This document shows positions 17,449-27,514 of a stretch of DNA of 64,000 nucleotides, piece by piece. The stretch comes from Methylotenera sp. (GTDB lineage: Bacteria; Pseudomonadota; Gammaproteobacteria; Burkholderiales; Methylophilaceae), in the NCBI RefSeq assembly GCF_029945535.1, contig NZ_JAQSCU010000013.1, positions 63,522-127,521 of the forward strand. The letters run 5' to 3'. The position numbers and the translations under genes were made by a program. Every line of letters begins with the position of its first letter. Position 1 is the stretch's first letter. The notes beneath the pieces are model-generated. The model did no database searches. It had not been told where the DNA came from and worked only from the letters and a program-made list of their open reading frames with translations.

Positions 17449-17454
17449 TATAAT
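17449..17454 (+). promoter_or_regulatory. Candidate -10 hexamer for carA
   Basis: A perfect TATAAT lies 48 bases before the carA GTG. No good -35 is seen at 16-18 bases, so an activator may be needed or the promoter is weak. Confidence 0.4.
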
Positions 17455-17502
17455 GAACTTAGCACTAAAAAATTAATTAATGTTCTAATCCAAGGAGTTA
17501 CC

Positions 17503-18660
17503 GTGTCACAAAACCTGCCCGCCATACTAGTACTTGCAGATGGAACTGTGTTTCGTGGAACATCAATCGGTGCTTCTGGCCAAACAGTGGGTGAAGTTGT
17601 ATTCAACACCTCAATGACTGGCTACCAAGAAATTCTCACAGATCCATCTTACACTAAACAAATCGTTACGCTGACTTATCCACACATTGGTAATTATGGC
17701 GTGAATCTTGAAGACGTAGAGTCTGGTCAAGTTTACGCCAGTGGTTTGATCATTCGTGATTTGCCACTTACGCATAGCAACTTTAGAAAAACTCAGTCAC
17801 TTTCAGAGTATTTAAATGCTAACAATGTCGTGGCGATTGCTGATATTGATACGCGTAAGTTAACCAGAATGTTGCGCGAAAAAGGTGCGCAAACTGGTGC
17901 GATAATCGCGGGTGAAGCTGATGAAACTAAGGCGATTGAGTTGGCACAAGCTGCGATTGCTGGTTTCCCAGGCTTGTCTGGCATGGATTTAGCTAAAGTG
18001 GTGAGCTGTGACAAGCCTTATGAATTTACTGAAGGTGAGTGGGCGTTAGGCAAAGGTTTTACTTACGCGGCTACACCAAAATTTCACGTAGTGGCTTACG
18101 ACTACGGTGTTAAACGAAACATTCTACGCATGCTAGTTTCTCGTGGCTGTAAAGTAACTGTGCTACCTGCGCAAACTTCAGCGGCAGAAGCGCTGGCTTA
18201 TAAGCCAGATGGCGTGTTTCTTTCAAATGGCCCTGGTGATCCAGCGCCATGTGATTATGCTATTTCTGCCATTAAAAGCATCGTTGAAACTGGTATTCCA
18301 ACATTTGGTATTTGTTTAGGTCATCAGCTGTTGGCGTTAGCGAGCAATGCTAAAACGCATAAAATGAAATTTGGTCACCACGGTGCAAATCATCCTGTGC
18401 AAGATGTTGAATCTAAGCGTGTATACATTACGAGTCAAAACCATGGTTTTGCGGTAGATGCAGCAAATTTACCCGCTAATATCAAAACCACGCACGTTTC
18501 ATTGTTTGATGGTAGCTTGCAGGGCATTGCGCGTACAGACAAACCTGCATTTAGCTTTCAAGGCCACCCAGAGGCAAGCCCAGGTCCAACCGAGATGAGC
18601 TATTTGTTTGATAAATTTGTGCAGTCTATGGAAGCGCAAAAGCAAGGTGCAAGAAAGTAA
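17503..18660 (+). CDS. carA: Carbamoyl-phosphate synthase small subunit
   Basis: A 385-residue glutamine amidotransferase subunit that supplies ammonia to CarB for carbamoyl phosphate, feeding arginine and pyrimidine synthesis. The N-terminal domain has [19 protein letters not shown]. The class I amidotransferase domain has FLSNGPGDP, the catalytic Cys in [13 protein letters not shown], and the [11 protein letters not shown] His/Glu pair. The start is GTG with a strong AAGGAG five bases upstream. A small membrane-protein gene sits between it and carB, which is unusual. Confidence 0.96.
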   Translation: MSQNLPAILVLADGTVFRGTSIGASGQTVGEVVFNTSMTGYQEILTDPSYTKQIVTLTYPHIGNYGVNLEDVESGQVYASGLIIRDLPLTHSNFRKTQSLSEYLNANNVVAIADIDTRKLTRMLREKGAQTGAIIAGEADETKAIELAQAAIAGFPGLSGMDLAKVVSCDKPYEFTEGEWALGKGFTYAATPKFHVVAYDYGVKRNILRMLVSRGCKVTVLPAQTSAAEALAYKPDGVFLSNGPGDPAPCDYAISAIKSIVETGIPTFGICLGHQLLALASNAKTHKMKFGHHGANHPVQDVESKRVYITSQNHGFAVDAANLPANIKTTHVSLFDGSLQGIARTDKPAFSFQGHPEASPGPTEMSYLFDKFVQSMEAQKQGARK

Positions 18661-18669
18661 AAGCTTTAA

Positions 18670-19134
18670 ATGGAGTTTATTGAGCTAAGCAAGTGGTTGA
18701 ATGTTTGGTTTGGTAAGCTGCCAAGAGATTGGCAACTTTGGCTAACACATTACTATTGGTGGATTGTTGGATCATTTTTATTGATTGTTATTTATAAAGT
18801 TGCGCGACAAGAGTCCGTGGCGCAAAGTGGCAAGGTTGAAGTGAAGTGGTACAGCCCAATGCAGTGGCTAGATCGCTTCCAGCAGATTAAAGCAGAAAGT
18901 CGGGAAAAACTGCCTGAGAGTACGCGGTCAATTGTAGATAAGATTTATCACGTGATTGAGTTGGGGCATGTGGTTGCTGATTACATATACGCATTGATTG
19001 CGTGTTTTTTAGGGCTTCTAGGTATTATTGCTTCAATCATACTTAATCCCTTTACAGCTTGGTGGTTGTTTTTACCGTCAGCGTTTTTGTTCTACATTGG
19101 TTATAAAATGTTGCGCGCTGGGCGTGTTAAATAG
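18670..19134 (+). CDS. Unknown three-span membrane protein between carA and carB
   Basis: A 154-residue protein I do not recognise. It begins with an aromatic amphipathic stretch (FGKLPRDWQLWLTHYYWW). Hydrophobic spans are near 30-44, 103-125 and 127-147, with a charged soluble loop of about 55 residues between spans 1 and 2, and a basic C-terminus (LRAGRVK). It starts 9 bases after the carA stop and ends 38 bases before carB, on the same strand, so it is almost certainly cotranscribed with them. Spacing and a full-length intact frame argue for a real gene. A role in carbamoyl phosphate metabolism is possible only by position. Confidence 0.75.
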   Translation: MEFIELSKWLNVWFGKLPRDWQLWLTHYYWWIVGSFLLIVIYKVARQESVAQSGKVEVKWYSPMQWLDRFQQIKAESREKLPESTRSIVDKIYHVIELGHVVADYIYALIACFLGLLGIIASIILNPFTAWWLFLPSAFLFYIGYKMLRAGRVK

Positions 19135-19172
19135 TAGTTTTAAAAAATTAAATATCTATAAAGTTAAATTGA

Positions 19173-22100
19173 ATGGCAAAACGTACAGACATTAAATCTA
19201 TTCTAATCATCGGCGCGGGTCCAATTGTGATTGGGCAAGCTTGCGAGTTTGACTATTCTGGCGCGCAGGCATGTAAAGCGCTTCGTGAAGAAGGTTACCG
19301 CGTGATTTTGGTGAACTCTAATCCAGCCACCATCATGACTGATCCTGAAATGGCCGATGCGACTTATATCGAGCCTGTGACTTGGCAGGTGGTTGAAAAA
19401 ATCATTGCTAAAGAGCGTCCAGATGCTTTGTTGCCAACGATGGGCGGCCAAACCGCGCTGAATTGCGCATTAGATTTAGATAAACATGGCGTATTAGTAA
19501 AGTATAAAGTTGAGCTAATTGGCGCTTCAAAAGAGGCGATTGATAAAGCTGAAGATCGTCAAAAATTTAAAGAAGCCATGACTAAAATTGGCTTGGGTTC
19601 AGCGCGTTCTGCTGTAGCTCATAGCATGGAAGAGGCCTTGCAAGTGCAAGCAAGCATTGGTTACCCAACGATTATTCGCCCATCATTCACTATGGGCGGT
19701 AGCGGTGGCGGTATCGCTTACAATCGTGAAGAGTTTGTAGAAATTTGCGAACGCGGTCTTGATGCTTCACCAACCAATGAATTGCTGATTGAGGAATCGC
19801 TATTGGGTTGGAAGGAATATGAGATGGAAGTTGTGCGCGACTCTGCGGATAACTGCATCATTATTTGCTCAATTGAAAACTTAGACCCTATGGGCGTGCA
19901 TACTGGTGACTCAATCACCGTAGCACCTGCGCAAACGCTGAGTGATAAAGAGTATCAAATCATGCGTAACGCCTCACTTGCCGTGTTGCGTGAAATTGGC
20001 GTGGATACTGGTGGTTCAAACGTACAGTTTGCCATTAATCCTGATGATGGCCGTATGATTGTGATTGAGATGAACCCGCGTGTATCGCGTTCATCAGCAT
20101 TGGCTTCAAAAGCAACTGGTTTCCCAATTGCAAAAGTGGCTGCTAAGTTAGCGGTTGGCTTTACTCTAGATGAGTTACGTAATGAGATTACTGGTGGTGC
20201 AACACCGGCGTCATTCGAGCCTAGTATTGACTACGTAGTTACAAAAATCCCACGTTTTGCATTTGAAAAATTCCCACAAGCAGACTCACGTTTAACTACG
20301 CAAATGAAGTCTGTGGGCGAAGTAATGGCGATCGGTCGCACCTTCCAAGAGTCATTCCAAAAAGCCTTGCGTGGTCTTGAAGTCGGCGTTGATGGCTTGG
20401 ATGAAAAAACAACAGATTTAGACACTATTACCAAAGAAATGGGCGTACCAGGCCCTGAGCGTATTTGGTATGTCGGCGATGCCTTCAGAATGGGTATGAG
20501 CGTTGAACAAGTATTCGATATTTCAAAAATTGACCATTGGTTCCTAGTTCAAATCAAAGATTTAATCGATAGGGAACAGGCGCTTAAAGGCAAGCAAATC
20601 GCTGATTTAGATAAACAAGCTATGCTGAAATTAAAGCGCAGTGGTTTTTCTGACAGACGCTTGGCCACATTGCTTAATACCGACCAGCACGCTGTGCGTG
20701 CTTACAGACAAGCTTTACAAGTGCGCCCAGTTTACAAACGCGTAGATACTTGTGCAGCTGAGTTTTCGACCAACACTGCTTACATGTATTCAACATACGA
20801 AGAAGAGTGTGAAGCCGCGCCAACCAATAAAAAGAAGATTATGATTTTGGGCGGTGGCCCGAATCGTATTGGTCAAGGTATTGAGTTCGATTATTGCTGT
20901 GTGCATGCTGCATTTGCCATGCGTGAAGACGGTTATGAAACCATTATGGTGAACTGTAACCCTGAAACGGTTTCAACTGATTACGATACTTCAGATCGCT
21001 TGTACTTTGAGCCGGTGACGTTGGAAGATGTGCTTGAAATCGTAGCGTTAGAAAAACCAGTAGGCGTGATTGTGCAATATGGTGGCCAAACGCCTCTTAA
21101 ACTAGCGCGCGATTTAGAAAAAGCTGGCGTGCCTATCATTGGTACAACGCCAGACGCGATTGATATGGCAGAAGATCGCGAACGCTTCCAAAAAATGTTG
21201 CAAGAGCTTGGTTTAAAACAACCGCCAAACCGCACTGCGAGAACGCCAGATGAAGCGATACGCTTAGCTTTGGAAATTGGTTATCCGCTCGTAGTTCGTC
21301 CTTCATATGTGTTGGGTGGTCGTGCGATGGAGATTGTGCAAGAGCAATCTCAACTTGAGCGTTACATGCGTGAAGCGGTAAAAGTGTCGAATGAGTCACC
21401 TGTATTGTTAGACAGGTTTTTGAATGACGCGCTAGAAGTTGATGTGGACGCGCTATGTGATAACACCGGTGACGTGATTATCGGCGGCATTATGGAGCAC
21501 GTTGAACAAGCTGGTGTGCATTCTGGCGACTCAGCCTGTTCGTTACCGCCGTTTAGCTTATCAGCCAAACTGCAAGATGAGTTGCGTGACCAAACTAAAC
21601 AAATGGCGCGTGCCTTGGGCGTAGTAGGTTTAATGAATGTGCAGTTTGCTATTCAAGGAAAAACAGTATTTGTGTTAGAAGTAAATCCACGTGCATCACG
21701 CACAGTGCCGTTTGTTTCTAAAGCCTGTGGTTTGCAATTGGCTAAAGTGGCTGCGCGCTGCATGATAGGGACTTCACTTAAAGCACAAGGCGTGACGCGC
21801 GAGATTGTGCCTCCATTCTATTCAGTCAAAGAGGCGGTATTCCCGTTCATTAAATTCCCTGGCGTAGATACTATTCTAGGCCCGGAAATGAAGTCTACGG
21901 GTGAAGTGATGGGCGTTGGTGCAACATTCGCAGAAGCTTTCCTCAAGTCACAGCTTGGTGCTTCGGCTAAGTTGCCTGAAGGTGGCAGAGCGTTTATTAG
22001 CGTGCGTAAAGAAGATTACAATAAAGTGGTTGAAATCGCCCATGCTTTGCATGACTTAGGTTTTGAGTTAGTCGCGACTAAAGGCACAGCAACTGCATTG

Positions 22101-22379
22101 ACAGCTAATGGTCTAAAAGTAGCTTCAGTGAACAAAGTGGCTGAAGGCCGTCCGCATATTGTTGATATGATTAAAAATGGTGACATTAGCTTTATTGTGA
22201 ACGTGACTGAAGACAAGCGTGCAGTTGTTGATTCTTACGAAATTCGCCGTAGCGCGTTGCAAAATAAAGTGACTTACTACACAACGCTGGCTGGTGCTAA
22301 AGCGGCATGTGTAGGTATGGCGCATATGCAAGAATTGACAGTTGAGTCACTTCAAGACTTGCATAAAAAGCTTTCTTAA
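19173..22379 (+). CDS. carB: Carbamoyl-phosphate synthase large subunit
   Basis: A 1068-residue enzyme with the duplicated ATP-grasp architecture. The first half (about 1-550) starts with [22 protein letters not shown]. The second half starts with [21 protein letters not shown] near 555. An MGS-like allosteric domain (about 935-1068) is at the C-terminus. It makes carbamoyl phosphate from bicarbonate, ammonia from CarA, and two ATP. Length matches the proteobacterial protein. A strong terminator lies downstream, so greA has at least partly separate expression. Confidence 0.97.
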   Translation: MAKRTDIKSILIIGAGPIVIGQACEFDYSGAQACKALREEGYRVILVNSNPATIMTDPEMADATYIEPVTWQVVEKIIAKERPDALLPTMGGQTALNCALDLDKHGVLVKYKVELIGASKEAIDKAEDRQKFKEAMTKIGLGSARSAVAHSMEEALQVQASIGYPTIIRPSFTMGGSGGGIAYNREEFVEICERGLDASPTNELLIEESLLGWKEYEMEVVRDSADNCIIICSIENLDPMGVHTGDSITVAPAQTLSDKEYQIMRNASLAVLREIGVDTGGSNVQFAINPDDGRMIVIEMNPRVSRSSALASKATGFPIAKVAAKLAVGFTLDELRNEITGGATPASFEPSIDYVVTKIPRFAFEKFPQADSRLTTQMKSVGEVMAIGRTFQESFQKALRGLEVGVDGLDEKTTDLDTITKEMGVPGPERIWYVGDAFRMGMSVEQVFDISKIDHWFLVQIKDLIDREQALKGKQIADLDKQAMLKLKRSGFSDRRLATLLNTDQHAVRAYRQALQVRPVYKRVDTCAAEFSTNTAYMYSTYEEECEAAPTNKKKIMILGGGPNRIGQGIEFDYCCVHAAFAMREDGYETIMVNCNPETVSTDYDTSDRLYFEPVTLEDVLEIVALEKPVGVIVQYGGQTPLKLARDLEKAGVPIIGTTPDAIDMAEDRERFQKMLQELGLKQPPNRTARTPDEAIRLALEIGYPLVVRPSYVLGGRAMEIVQEQSQLERYMREAVKVSNESPVLLDRFLNDALEVDVDALCDNTGDVIIGGIMEHVEQAGVHSGDSACSLPPFSLSAKLQDELRDQTKQMARALGVVGLMNVQFAIQGKTVFVLEVNPRASRTVPFVSKACGLQLAKVAARCMIGTSLKAQGVTREIVPPFYSVKEAVFPFIKFPGVDTILGPEMKSTGEVMGVGATFAEAFLKSQLGASAKLPEGGRAFISVRKEDYNKVVEIAHALHDLGFELVATKGTATALTANGLKVASVNKVAEGRPHIVDMIKNGDISFIVNVTEDKRAVVDSYEIRRSALQNKVTYYTTLAGAKAACVGMAHMQELTVESLQDLHKKLS

Positions 22380-22436
22380 AATACACTAGATTTTTAATTC
22401 ATAACCACACTTAATTTTTGGTGTGTGTTTTAAAAG

Positions 22437-22468
22437 CCACACTCTATATGAGTGTGGTTTATTTTTTT
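22437..22468 (+). terminator. Intrinsic terminator after carB
   Basis: CCACACTC and GAGTGTGG form a perfect 8-bp stem around TATAT, followed by TTTATTTTTTT. It is between carB and greA. Confidence 0.9.
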
Positions 22469-22500
22469 AGCTTAATAGATTTTAGATAAGGTTTAGCAAT

Positions 22501-22983
22501 ATGGCAGTTACCCAAATACCCGTTACCGTTAAAGGCGCAGAGCAACTAAAAGAGGAGCTTTTGCGCTTACGCAGCGTAGACCGCCCATGGGTCATTCAGG
22601 CCATTGCAGAAGCACGCGCGCAGGGCGATTTGTCTGAAAATGCTGAGTATGAAGCCGCTAAAGAACGCCAAAGCTTTATTGAAGGTCGCATAGCCGAAGT
22701 TGAAGCTAAACTTTCAAATGCCATGATTATTGATCCATCAACGCTGCATGCTGATGGTCGTTGTGTATTTGGCTCAACCGTTAGAATCGAAGACTTGGAT
22801 AGCGGTAGCATCATCACCTATCAAATTGTTGGTGACGATGAAGCCGATATTAAAAATGGTAAAATTTCCGTGAGCTCACCGATTTCACGTGGTTTAATTG
22901 GTAAATCAGAGGGTGATGTAGCAGAAGTTGTGGCACCAGGCGGTGTTAAAGAATATGAAATTTTAGAGGTGCAATACATCTAA
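22501..22983 (+). CDS. greA: Transcription elongation factor GreA
   Basis: A 160-residue Gre factor that stimulates transcript cleavage in backtracked RNA polymerase. The N-terminal coiled coil carries the basic/acidic tip with [21 protein letters not shown]. The C-terminal FKBP-like domain has [14 protein letters not shown]. The usual length is about 158. It begins 32 bases after the carB terminator, so its promoter probably overlaps that region, and its stop overlaps the next ATG (TAATG), coupling it to a DUF4149 membrane protein. Confidence 0.95.
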   Translation: MAVTQIPVTVKGAEQLKEELLRLRSVDRPWVIQAIAEARAQGDLSENAEYEAAKERQSFIEGRIAEVEAKLSNAMIIDPSTLHADGRCVFGSTVRIEDLDSGSIITYQIVGDDEADIKNGKISVSSPISRGLIGKSEGDVAEVVAPGGVKEYEILEVQYI

Positions 22984-23429
22984 TGACAAATCATTGGCTA
23001 GATAAATTTAGTTTAATACTAATCACTTTCTGGGTCGGCGCTTTGTGGACAATAGGCGCAGTAGCGTATTCGCTATTTCACACTTTGCAAGATAATCAAT
23101 TGGCAGGTCAGCTAGCGGGGCAATTTTTTACCTATGTGTCTTACTTAGGATTGTTTTCAGCGTTTTATCTGCTGATTCACCGTTTGTTAGGTCATGGTAC
23201 ACAGGCGCTTAAACAGTCCTACTTTTGGGCGCTTTTTGTGATGTTGCTATTAGTATTGGTTGGGCATTTTGGTATTCAACCGATATTGGCGCAACTGAAA
23301 GCAGATGCTTTTCCTGCAGATGTTATGCAAAGCGTGTTTGCTAATCGATTTAAAGCTTGGCATGGCGTGGCAAGCATTGCGTATGTGGTGCAATGCCTGT
23401 TAGGTTTTGTGGTGGTTGTTAAAAAATAA
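22983..23429 (+). CDS. DUF4149 membrane protein
   Basis: A 148-residue protein with four hydrophobic spans (about 10-33, 44-65, 75-97 and 122-145). The GALWTIGAVAYSLFHTL start and the NRFKAWHGVASIAYVVQCLLG end fit DUF4149, a family with no established function that often follows greA in betaproteobacteria. Its ATG overlaps the greA TAA by one base, so the two are translated together. A REP-like palindrome follows its stop. Confidence 0.8.
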   Translation: MTNHWLDKFSLILITFWVGALWTIGAVAYSLFHTLQDNQLAGQLAGQFFTYVSYLGLFSAFYLLIHRLLGHGTQALKQSYFWALFVMLLLVLVGHFGIQPILAQLKADAFPADVMQSVFANRFKAWHGVASIAYVVQCLLGFVVVVKK

Positions 23430-23436
23430 TAGTATT

Positions 23437-23504
23437 TGTAGGAGCAATTTTTAAATCGCGAAAGCAATGTTTAATAACTTCGCGATTTAAAAATCGCTCC
23501 TACA
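23437..23504. repeat. REP-like palindrome, TGTAGGAGC family
   Basis: TGTAGGAGCAATTTTTAAAT followed by CGCGAAAG pairs with CTTCGCGATTTAAAAATCGC followed by TCCTACA. The arms are about 27 bases, nearly perfect, with a short central spacer. It sits between convergent genes (DUF4149 plus, yhbY minus) and shares its TGTAGGAGC head with the element at 41961-42072, so it looks like a dispersed REP/BIME element that also can act as a bidirectional terminator. Confidence 0.75.
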
Positions 23505-23512
23505 CAAGTTAA

Positions 23513-23806
23513 TTATTTGACTGGAACAACGATTTTTGGCTTAGTAGCTGATTTTCTATACACCACTAATTGTTTACCAATATGATGTACGGCTACTGCA
23601 TTGGTTTGCGCGCAAATATCTACCAACAATTGCGCACGTAATTCTCTATCATCACCCGTAACTTTGATTTTAATCAGCTCATGCGCATCTAAGTTCAGGT
23701 TGATTTCTTTTAATACAGCCTCTGATAAGCCTTTATTACTTATCATGACTACTGGATTTAAATTGTGTGCAAGGCCACGTAAGTAGCTAATTTGTTTTGA
23801 GTTCAC
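23513..23806 (-). CDS. yhbY: YhbY-family RNA-binding protein (CRM domain)
   Basis: A 97-residue CRM-domain protein associated with the large ribosomal subunit. Characteristic segments are LRGLAHNLNPVVMISNKGLSE at the N-terminus, HELIKIKV, and the AVHHIGKQLVVYR C-terminal strand. The start codon is GTG at 23806, and the protein length matches YhbY. It is divergent from rlmE across 56 bases, the conserved yhbY/rlmE arrangement of proteobacteria. The basic C-terminus KPKIVVPVK is slightly extended. Confidence 0.9.
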   Translation of the reverse strand: MNSKQISYLRGLAHNLNPVVMISNKGLSEAVLKEINLNLDAHELIKIKVTGDDRELRAQLLVDICAQTNAVAVHHIGKQLVVYRKSATKPKIVVPVK

Positions 23807-23862
23807 GGCGGTATGTCTTCTTGAGTTATCTTATTGATTTATATAGGCGAGCAGTTTAACAG

Positions 23863-24483
23863 ATGAAACTAAAACCTTCCAGCAAAGCTTGGATACATGA
23901 ACATATCAATGATGAGTTTGTAAAACGTGCGCAAAAGGAAGGTTATAGAGCGCGCGCGGCCTATAAGCTTACGGAAATTGACGATAAAGATAAGCTGATT
24001 AAGCCTGGAATGACTATCGTAGATCTAGGCTCAACGCCAGGCAGTTGGTCGCAAGTGGCCGTTCAGCGATTAAAGGGTCAGGGACGTATTATTGCTTTAG
24101 ATTTGCTCGAAATGGAGGCAATTAAAGGCGTAGAATTTATTCAGGGCGATTTTCGTGATGAAGCTATACTAAAAATATTAGAAAAAAGTTTAAATGGTAA
24201 GCAAGTAGACCTTGTAATTGCCGATATGGCACCCAATATGTCAGGTATAACTATTGTTGACCAAGCAGGTGCAGCGTATTTAACAGAGCTGGCCTTGGAG
24301 TTTAGTAAAGAATGGCTGAAACCAAGTGGAAATTTTTTGGTCAAGGTATTCATAGGCGAAGGTTTTGACGACATTGTAAAAAATATGCGGACTATGTTTG
24401 ATAAAGTTGTGACGCGTAAACCTAAGGCGTCACGTGGCAGAAGTAGCGAAGTGTATTTGTTAGGATTAGGTCGTAAAGCCTAA
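23863..24483 (+). CDS. rlmE: 23S rRNA (uridine-2552-2'-O)-methyltransferase
   Basis: A 206-residue SAM-dependent RrmJ/FtsJ methyltransferase that modifies U2552 in the 23S A-loop during 50S maturation. Motif I is IVDLGSTPGSWSQVA. The catalytic K-D-K-E residues are in the expected regions, including ADMAPNMSG and FLVKVF. RARAAYKLTEIDDK at the N-terminus is typical. Length agrees with E. coli RlmE. It precedes ftsH by 155 bases, a conserved neighbourhood. Confidence 0.95.
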   Translation: MKLKPSSKAWIHEHINDEFVKRAQKEGYRARAAYKLTEIDDKDKLIKPGMTIVDLGSTPGSWSQVAVQRLKGQGRIIALDLLEMEAIKGVEFIQGDFRDEAILKILEKSLNGKQVDLVIADMAPNMSGITIVDQAGAAYLTELALEFSKEWLKPSGNFLVKVFIGEGFDDIVKNMRTMFDKVVTRKPKASRGRSSEVYLLGLGRKA

Positions 24484-24522
24484 TTAAGAGCACTATTTTG
24501 TAGTTAATCCTAAAGACAATTT

Positions 24523-24552
24523 TTGTAAAAAGCGTAAGATAGTAACTATAAA
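24523..24552 (+). promoter_or_regulatory. Candidate ftsH promoter
   Basis: TTGTAA (24523-24528) and TATAAA (24547-24552) with an 18-base spacer lie about 90 bases before the ftsH start. It resembles a housekeeping promoter; no clear heat-shock promoter was seen. Confidence 0.4.
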
Positions 24553-24558
24553 ATTAGC

Positions 24559-24598
24559 AAGTAGTGAATTAAACAAGTAGTCATAAAGTAGTGAATTA
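24559..24598. repeat. Short direct repeats upstream of ftsH
   Basis: AAGTAGTGAATTA occurs at 24559-24571 and 24586-24598, with a partial AAGTAG copy at 24575-24580 between them. They lie downstream of the candidate -10, in the ftsH leader. Confidence 0.45.
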
Positions 24599-24638
24599 GC
24601 TACATAAGATAATTCCCTTTCAAAAAAGGAACGATATT

Positions 24639-26534
24639 TTGAACAATATATTTAAGAATATTGCCATTTGGTTAGCGATTGCCATGGTGTTATTGGCAAT
24701 TTTCAATGTGTCTGGCGTTAAAAATGGCGCAGATAGCCAAGTTGTGTATTCACAATTTATTCAGCAAGTCAAAAACGGTCAAATCGATAAAGTGCAAATT
24801 GACGGACGTGTCTTGCATGGCACTACGCACGACGGTAAAAAATTCAACACCTTCGCACCCTCTGACCCTTGGTTAGTTTCTGACTTATTGAAGAACAATG
24901 TAACAGTTGAAGCCAAGCCAGATGAGGAACAATCATTATTGATGAGCATTTTTGTTTCATGGTTCCCAATGATATTGTTAATTGGCGTTTGGATTTTCTT
25001 TATGCGCCAAATGCAAGGTGGCGGCAAAGGTGGTGGTCCATTCTCTTTTGGTAAAAGTAAAGCACGTCAATTAGATGAAACTAATAACACCACAACATTT
25101 GCTGATGTTGCAGGTTGTGATGAAGCTAAAGAGGAAGTGACGGAAATTGTAGAGTTTTTACGTGACCCAACTAAATTCCAAAAGCTAGGTGGCCGTATTC
25201 CACGTGGTGTATTAATGGTTGGCCCTCCAGGAACGGGTAAAACGTTGCTTGCTCGTGCAATTGCGGGTGAAGCTAAAGTACCATTCTTTACTATTTCAGG
25301 TTCTGACTTCGTAGAGATGTTCGTGGGTGTCGGTGCATCTCGTGTGCGTGATATGTTTGAGAATGCGAAGAAAAACTCACCGTGCATTATTTTCATTGAT
25401 GAGATTGATGCGGTAGGTCGTAGCCGTGGATCTGGTACAGGTGGCGGCAATGATGAGCGCGAACAAACATTAAACCAATTATTGGTCGAGATGGATGGCT
25501 TTGAAGGTAACTCTGGCGTGATTGTGATTGCTGCGACTAACCGTGCAGATGTGCTAGATAAAGCTTTATTACGTCCGGGTCGTTTCGACCGTCAAGTGAT
25601 GGTGTCATTGCCTGATATTAAAGGTCGTGAGCAAATTTTGATGGTGCATATGCGCAAAGTGCCAATTGATGTGGATGTAAAAGCAGACATTTTAGCGCGT
25701 GGTACGCCAGGCTTCTCAGGTGCGGATTTAGCTAACTTAGTGAATGAAGCTGCATTATTTGCAGCGCGCCGTAACAAGCGCACTGTGGATATGCAAGATT
25801 TTGAAGATGCAAAAGACAAAATCTACATGGGCCCAGAGCGTAAATCTATGGTGATGCGTGAGGAAGAGCGTCGCAATACTGCTTATCATGAGTCTGGTCA
25901 TGCGGTAGTGGCCAAACTATTGCCAAAAGCAGACCCGGTGCATAAAGTAACGATTATGCCACGTGGTTGGGCATTAGGCTTAACATGGCAATTGCCAGAG
26001 TTTGACCGTATCAGCAACTATAAAGATAAGATGCTGGAAGAAATTTCTATTTTATTTGGCGGTCGTATTGCTGAAGAAATCTTTATGCATCAAATGTCTA
26101 CTGGCGCCTCAAACGACTTTGAACGGGCGACTAAGCTAGCGCGTTCTATGGTAACTAAGTACGGTATGAGTGATGCGCTTGGTATTATGGTGTATGCGGG
26201 TGATGAGCAAGATTCTTTCTTTGGTAGCATGAGCTCAAAAACGGTTTCTGAAGCTACGCAGCAGAAAGTGGATGCGGAAATTCGTCGCATCTTAGATGAG
26301 CAATATGGTATTGCACGTAAGTTGCTAGAAGATAATCGCGATAAAGTGGAAGCGATGACAACTGCTTTAATGGAATATGAAACGATTGATGCTGACCAAA
26401 TTAACGACATTATGGCGGGTATTGCAGTGCGCCCGCCTAAGCCTACGCAAAGCAAAGCTAACCCACCGCGTGATTCTGGTTCAGCGGGTTTAGGTGCAAA
26501 ACCTACACCGCAGCCTGCAGCTAAAAACGAGTAA
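24639..26534 (+). CDS. ftsH: ATP-dependent zinc metalloprotease FtsH
   Basis: A 631-residue membrane-bound AAA+ protease that degrades misfolded membrane proteins and regulators such as LpxC in the family. Two N-terminal spans (about 5-24 and 100-120) flank a periplasmic region. The AAA domain has Walker A GPPGTGKT, Walker [13 protein letters not shown] and the SRH region. The zinc site is HESGH with the downstream third-ligand region [11 protein letters not shown]. The C-terminal tail is Pro/Lys-rich. The start is TTG with an AAGGA ribosome-binding site eight bases upstream, matching the usual MNN-FKN N-terminus. A terminator follows. Confidence 0.97.
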   Translation: MNNIFKNIAIWLAIAMVLLAIFNVSGVKNGADSQVVYSQFIQQVKNGQIDKVQIDGRVLHGTTHDGKKFNTFAPSDPWLVSDLLKNNVTVEAKPDEEQSLLMSIFVSWFPMILLIGVWIFFMRQMQGGGKGGGPFSFGKSKARQLDETNNTTTFADVAGCDEAKEEVTEIVEFLRDPTKFQKLGGRIPRGVLMVGPPGTGKTLLARAIAGEAKVPFFTISGSDFVEMFVGVGASRVRDMFENAKKNSPCIIFIDEIDAVGRSRGSGTGGGNDEREQTLNQLLVEMDGFEGNSGVIVIAATNRADVLDKALLRPGRFDRQVMVSLPDIKGREQILMVHMRKVPIDVDVKADILARGTPGFSGADLANLVNEAALFAARRNKRTVDMQDFEDAKDKIYMGPERKSMVMREEERRNTAYHESGHAVVAKLLPKADPVHKVTIMPRGWALGLTWQLPEFDRISNYKDKMLEEISILFGGRIAEEIFMHQMSTGASNDFERATKLARSMVTKYGMSDALGIMVYAGDEQDSFFGSMSSKTVSEATQQKVDAEIRRILDEQYGIARKLLEDNRDKVEAMTTALMEYETIDADQINDIMAGIAVRPPKPTQSKANPPRDSGSAGLGAKPTPQPAAKNE

Positions 26535-26550
26535 GAGGTAAAATTAAAAA

Positions 26551-26575
26551 GGGCTAGATTTCTAGCCCTTTTTTT
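26551..26575 (+). terminator. Intrinsic terminator after ftsH
   Basis: GGGCTAGA and TCTAGCCC form a perfect stem with a tiny TT loop, followed by seven T. folP starts 28 bases later and so probably has its own promoter or relies on readthrough. Confidence 0.88.
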
Positions 26576-26603
26576 ATGTTCAAAAATTTAAGTATAATGC
26601 TGT

Positions 26604-27461
26604 ATGCAATCTGACTCTCAATCATACATTCGACCACAGCAAGAATTCTCATGCGGCAAGTATCAACTTACGCTTAATCGCCCACATGTCATGGGTATTG
26701 TGAATGTGACGCCTGACTCTTTCTCTGATGGCGGAAAATTCTCATCCACTGATTTAGCTGTTGAGCATGCTTTAAAGCTTATAGCTGAAGGCGCTGATAT
26801 TTTAGATATAGGCGGTGAGTCTACGCGTCCGGGTGCGGCAATTGTTAGTTTAGACGAAGAACTCAAGCGCGTGATTCCGGTGATTGAAGCTTTAAGCAAG
26901 TCTTGCAACGTACCTATTTCAATTGATACCTATAAACCCGAAGTCATGCGCCAAGCAATTGCGGCAGGTGCTGACATCGTGAATGATGTGCGTGCTCTGC
27001 AAGAGCCGAATGCGCTAGAGATTGTGGCACAAAGCAACGTAGGCGTTTGTTTGATGCACATGCAAGGCACACCTCAAACCATGCAGTTAGAGCCGCATTA
27101 TGTTGATGTGGTAAGCGAAGTTAAGCAGTTTCTAATGGATAGAATGAATGCAGCACTGGCACATGGCATAGCTAAAAACCGTATTCTGCTAGATCCTGGT
27201 TTTGGTTTTGGTAAAACACGCGCGCATAATATTGCACTCATTCAACATTTGGATGCGTTAGATGCAATCGGCTTGCCTTTACTCGTTGGATTATCACGTA
27301 AATCTGTACTTGGTTCTATTACTGGTGCAGATGAAGGGCAGCGCTTATATGCAAGCATTGCGGCCTCAGTCATTTCAGCTATGAAAGGCGCTAAAATATT
27401 ACGTGTACACGATGTGAAGGCGACCGTAGATGCGCTTAAAGTTGTGACAGCTATTCAATAA
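26604..27461 (+). CDS. folP: Dihydropteroate synthase
   Basis: A 285-residue TIM-barrel enzyme that condenses p-aminobenzoate with 6-hydroxymethyl-dihydropterin pyrophosphate in folate synthesis; the sulfonamide target. Motifs are MGIVNVTPDSFSDGG (about 30-44), GADILDIGGESTRPGA, and DPGFGFGKT in the middle. The C-terminal LRVHDVKATVDALKV has the conserved RVHD. Length is standard. It lies between ftsH and glmM, a classic gene order. The ATG at 26604 gives about 25 residues before the first strand, as in E. coli. Confidence 0.95.
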   Translation: MQSDSQSYIRPQQEFSCGKYQLTLNRPHVMGIVNVTPDSFSDGGKFSSTDLAVEHALKLIAEGADILDIGGESTRPGAAIVSLDEELKRVIPVIEALSKSCNVPISIDTYKPEVMRQAIAAGADIVNDVRALQEPNALEIVAQSNVGVCLMHMQGTPQTMQLEPHYVDVVSEVKQFLMDRMNAALAHGIAKNRILLDPGFGFGKTRAHNIALIQHLDALDAIGLPLLVGLSRKSVLGSITGADEGQRLYASIAASVISAMKGAKILRVHDVKATVDALKVVTAIQ

Positions 27462-27514
27462 ATAAAACGCTGTTAATCAGACGCTCTAAAAACTAAAATA
27501 AAGTAGGATACATA

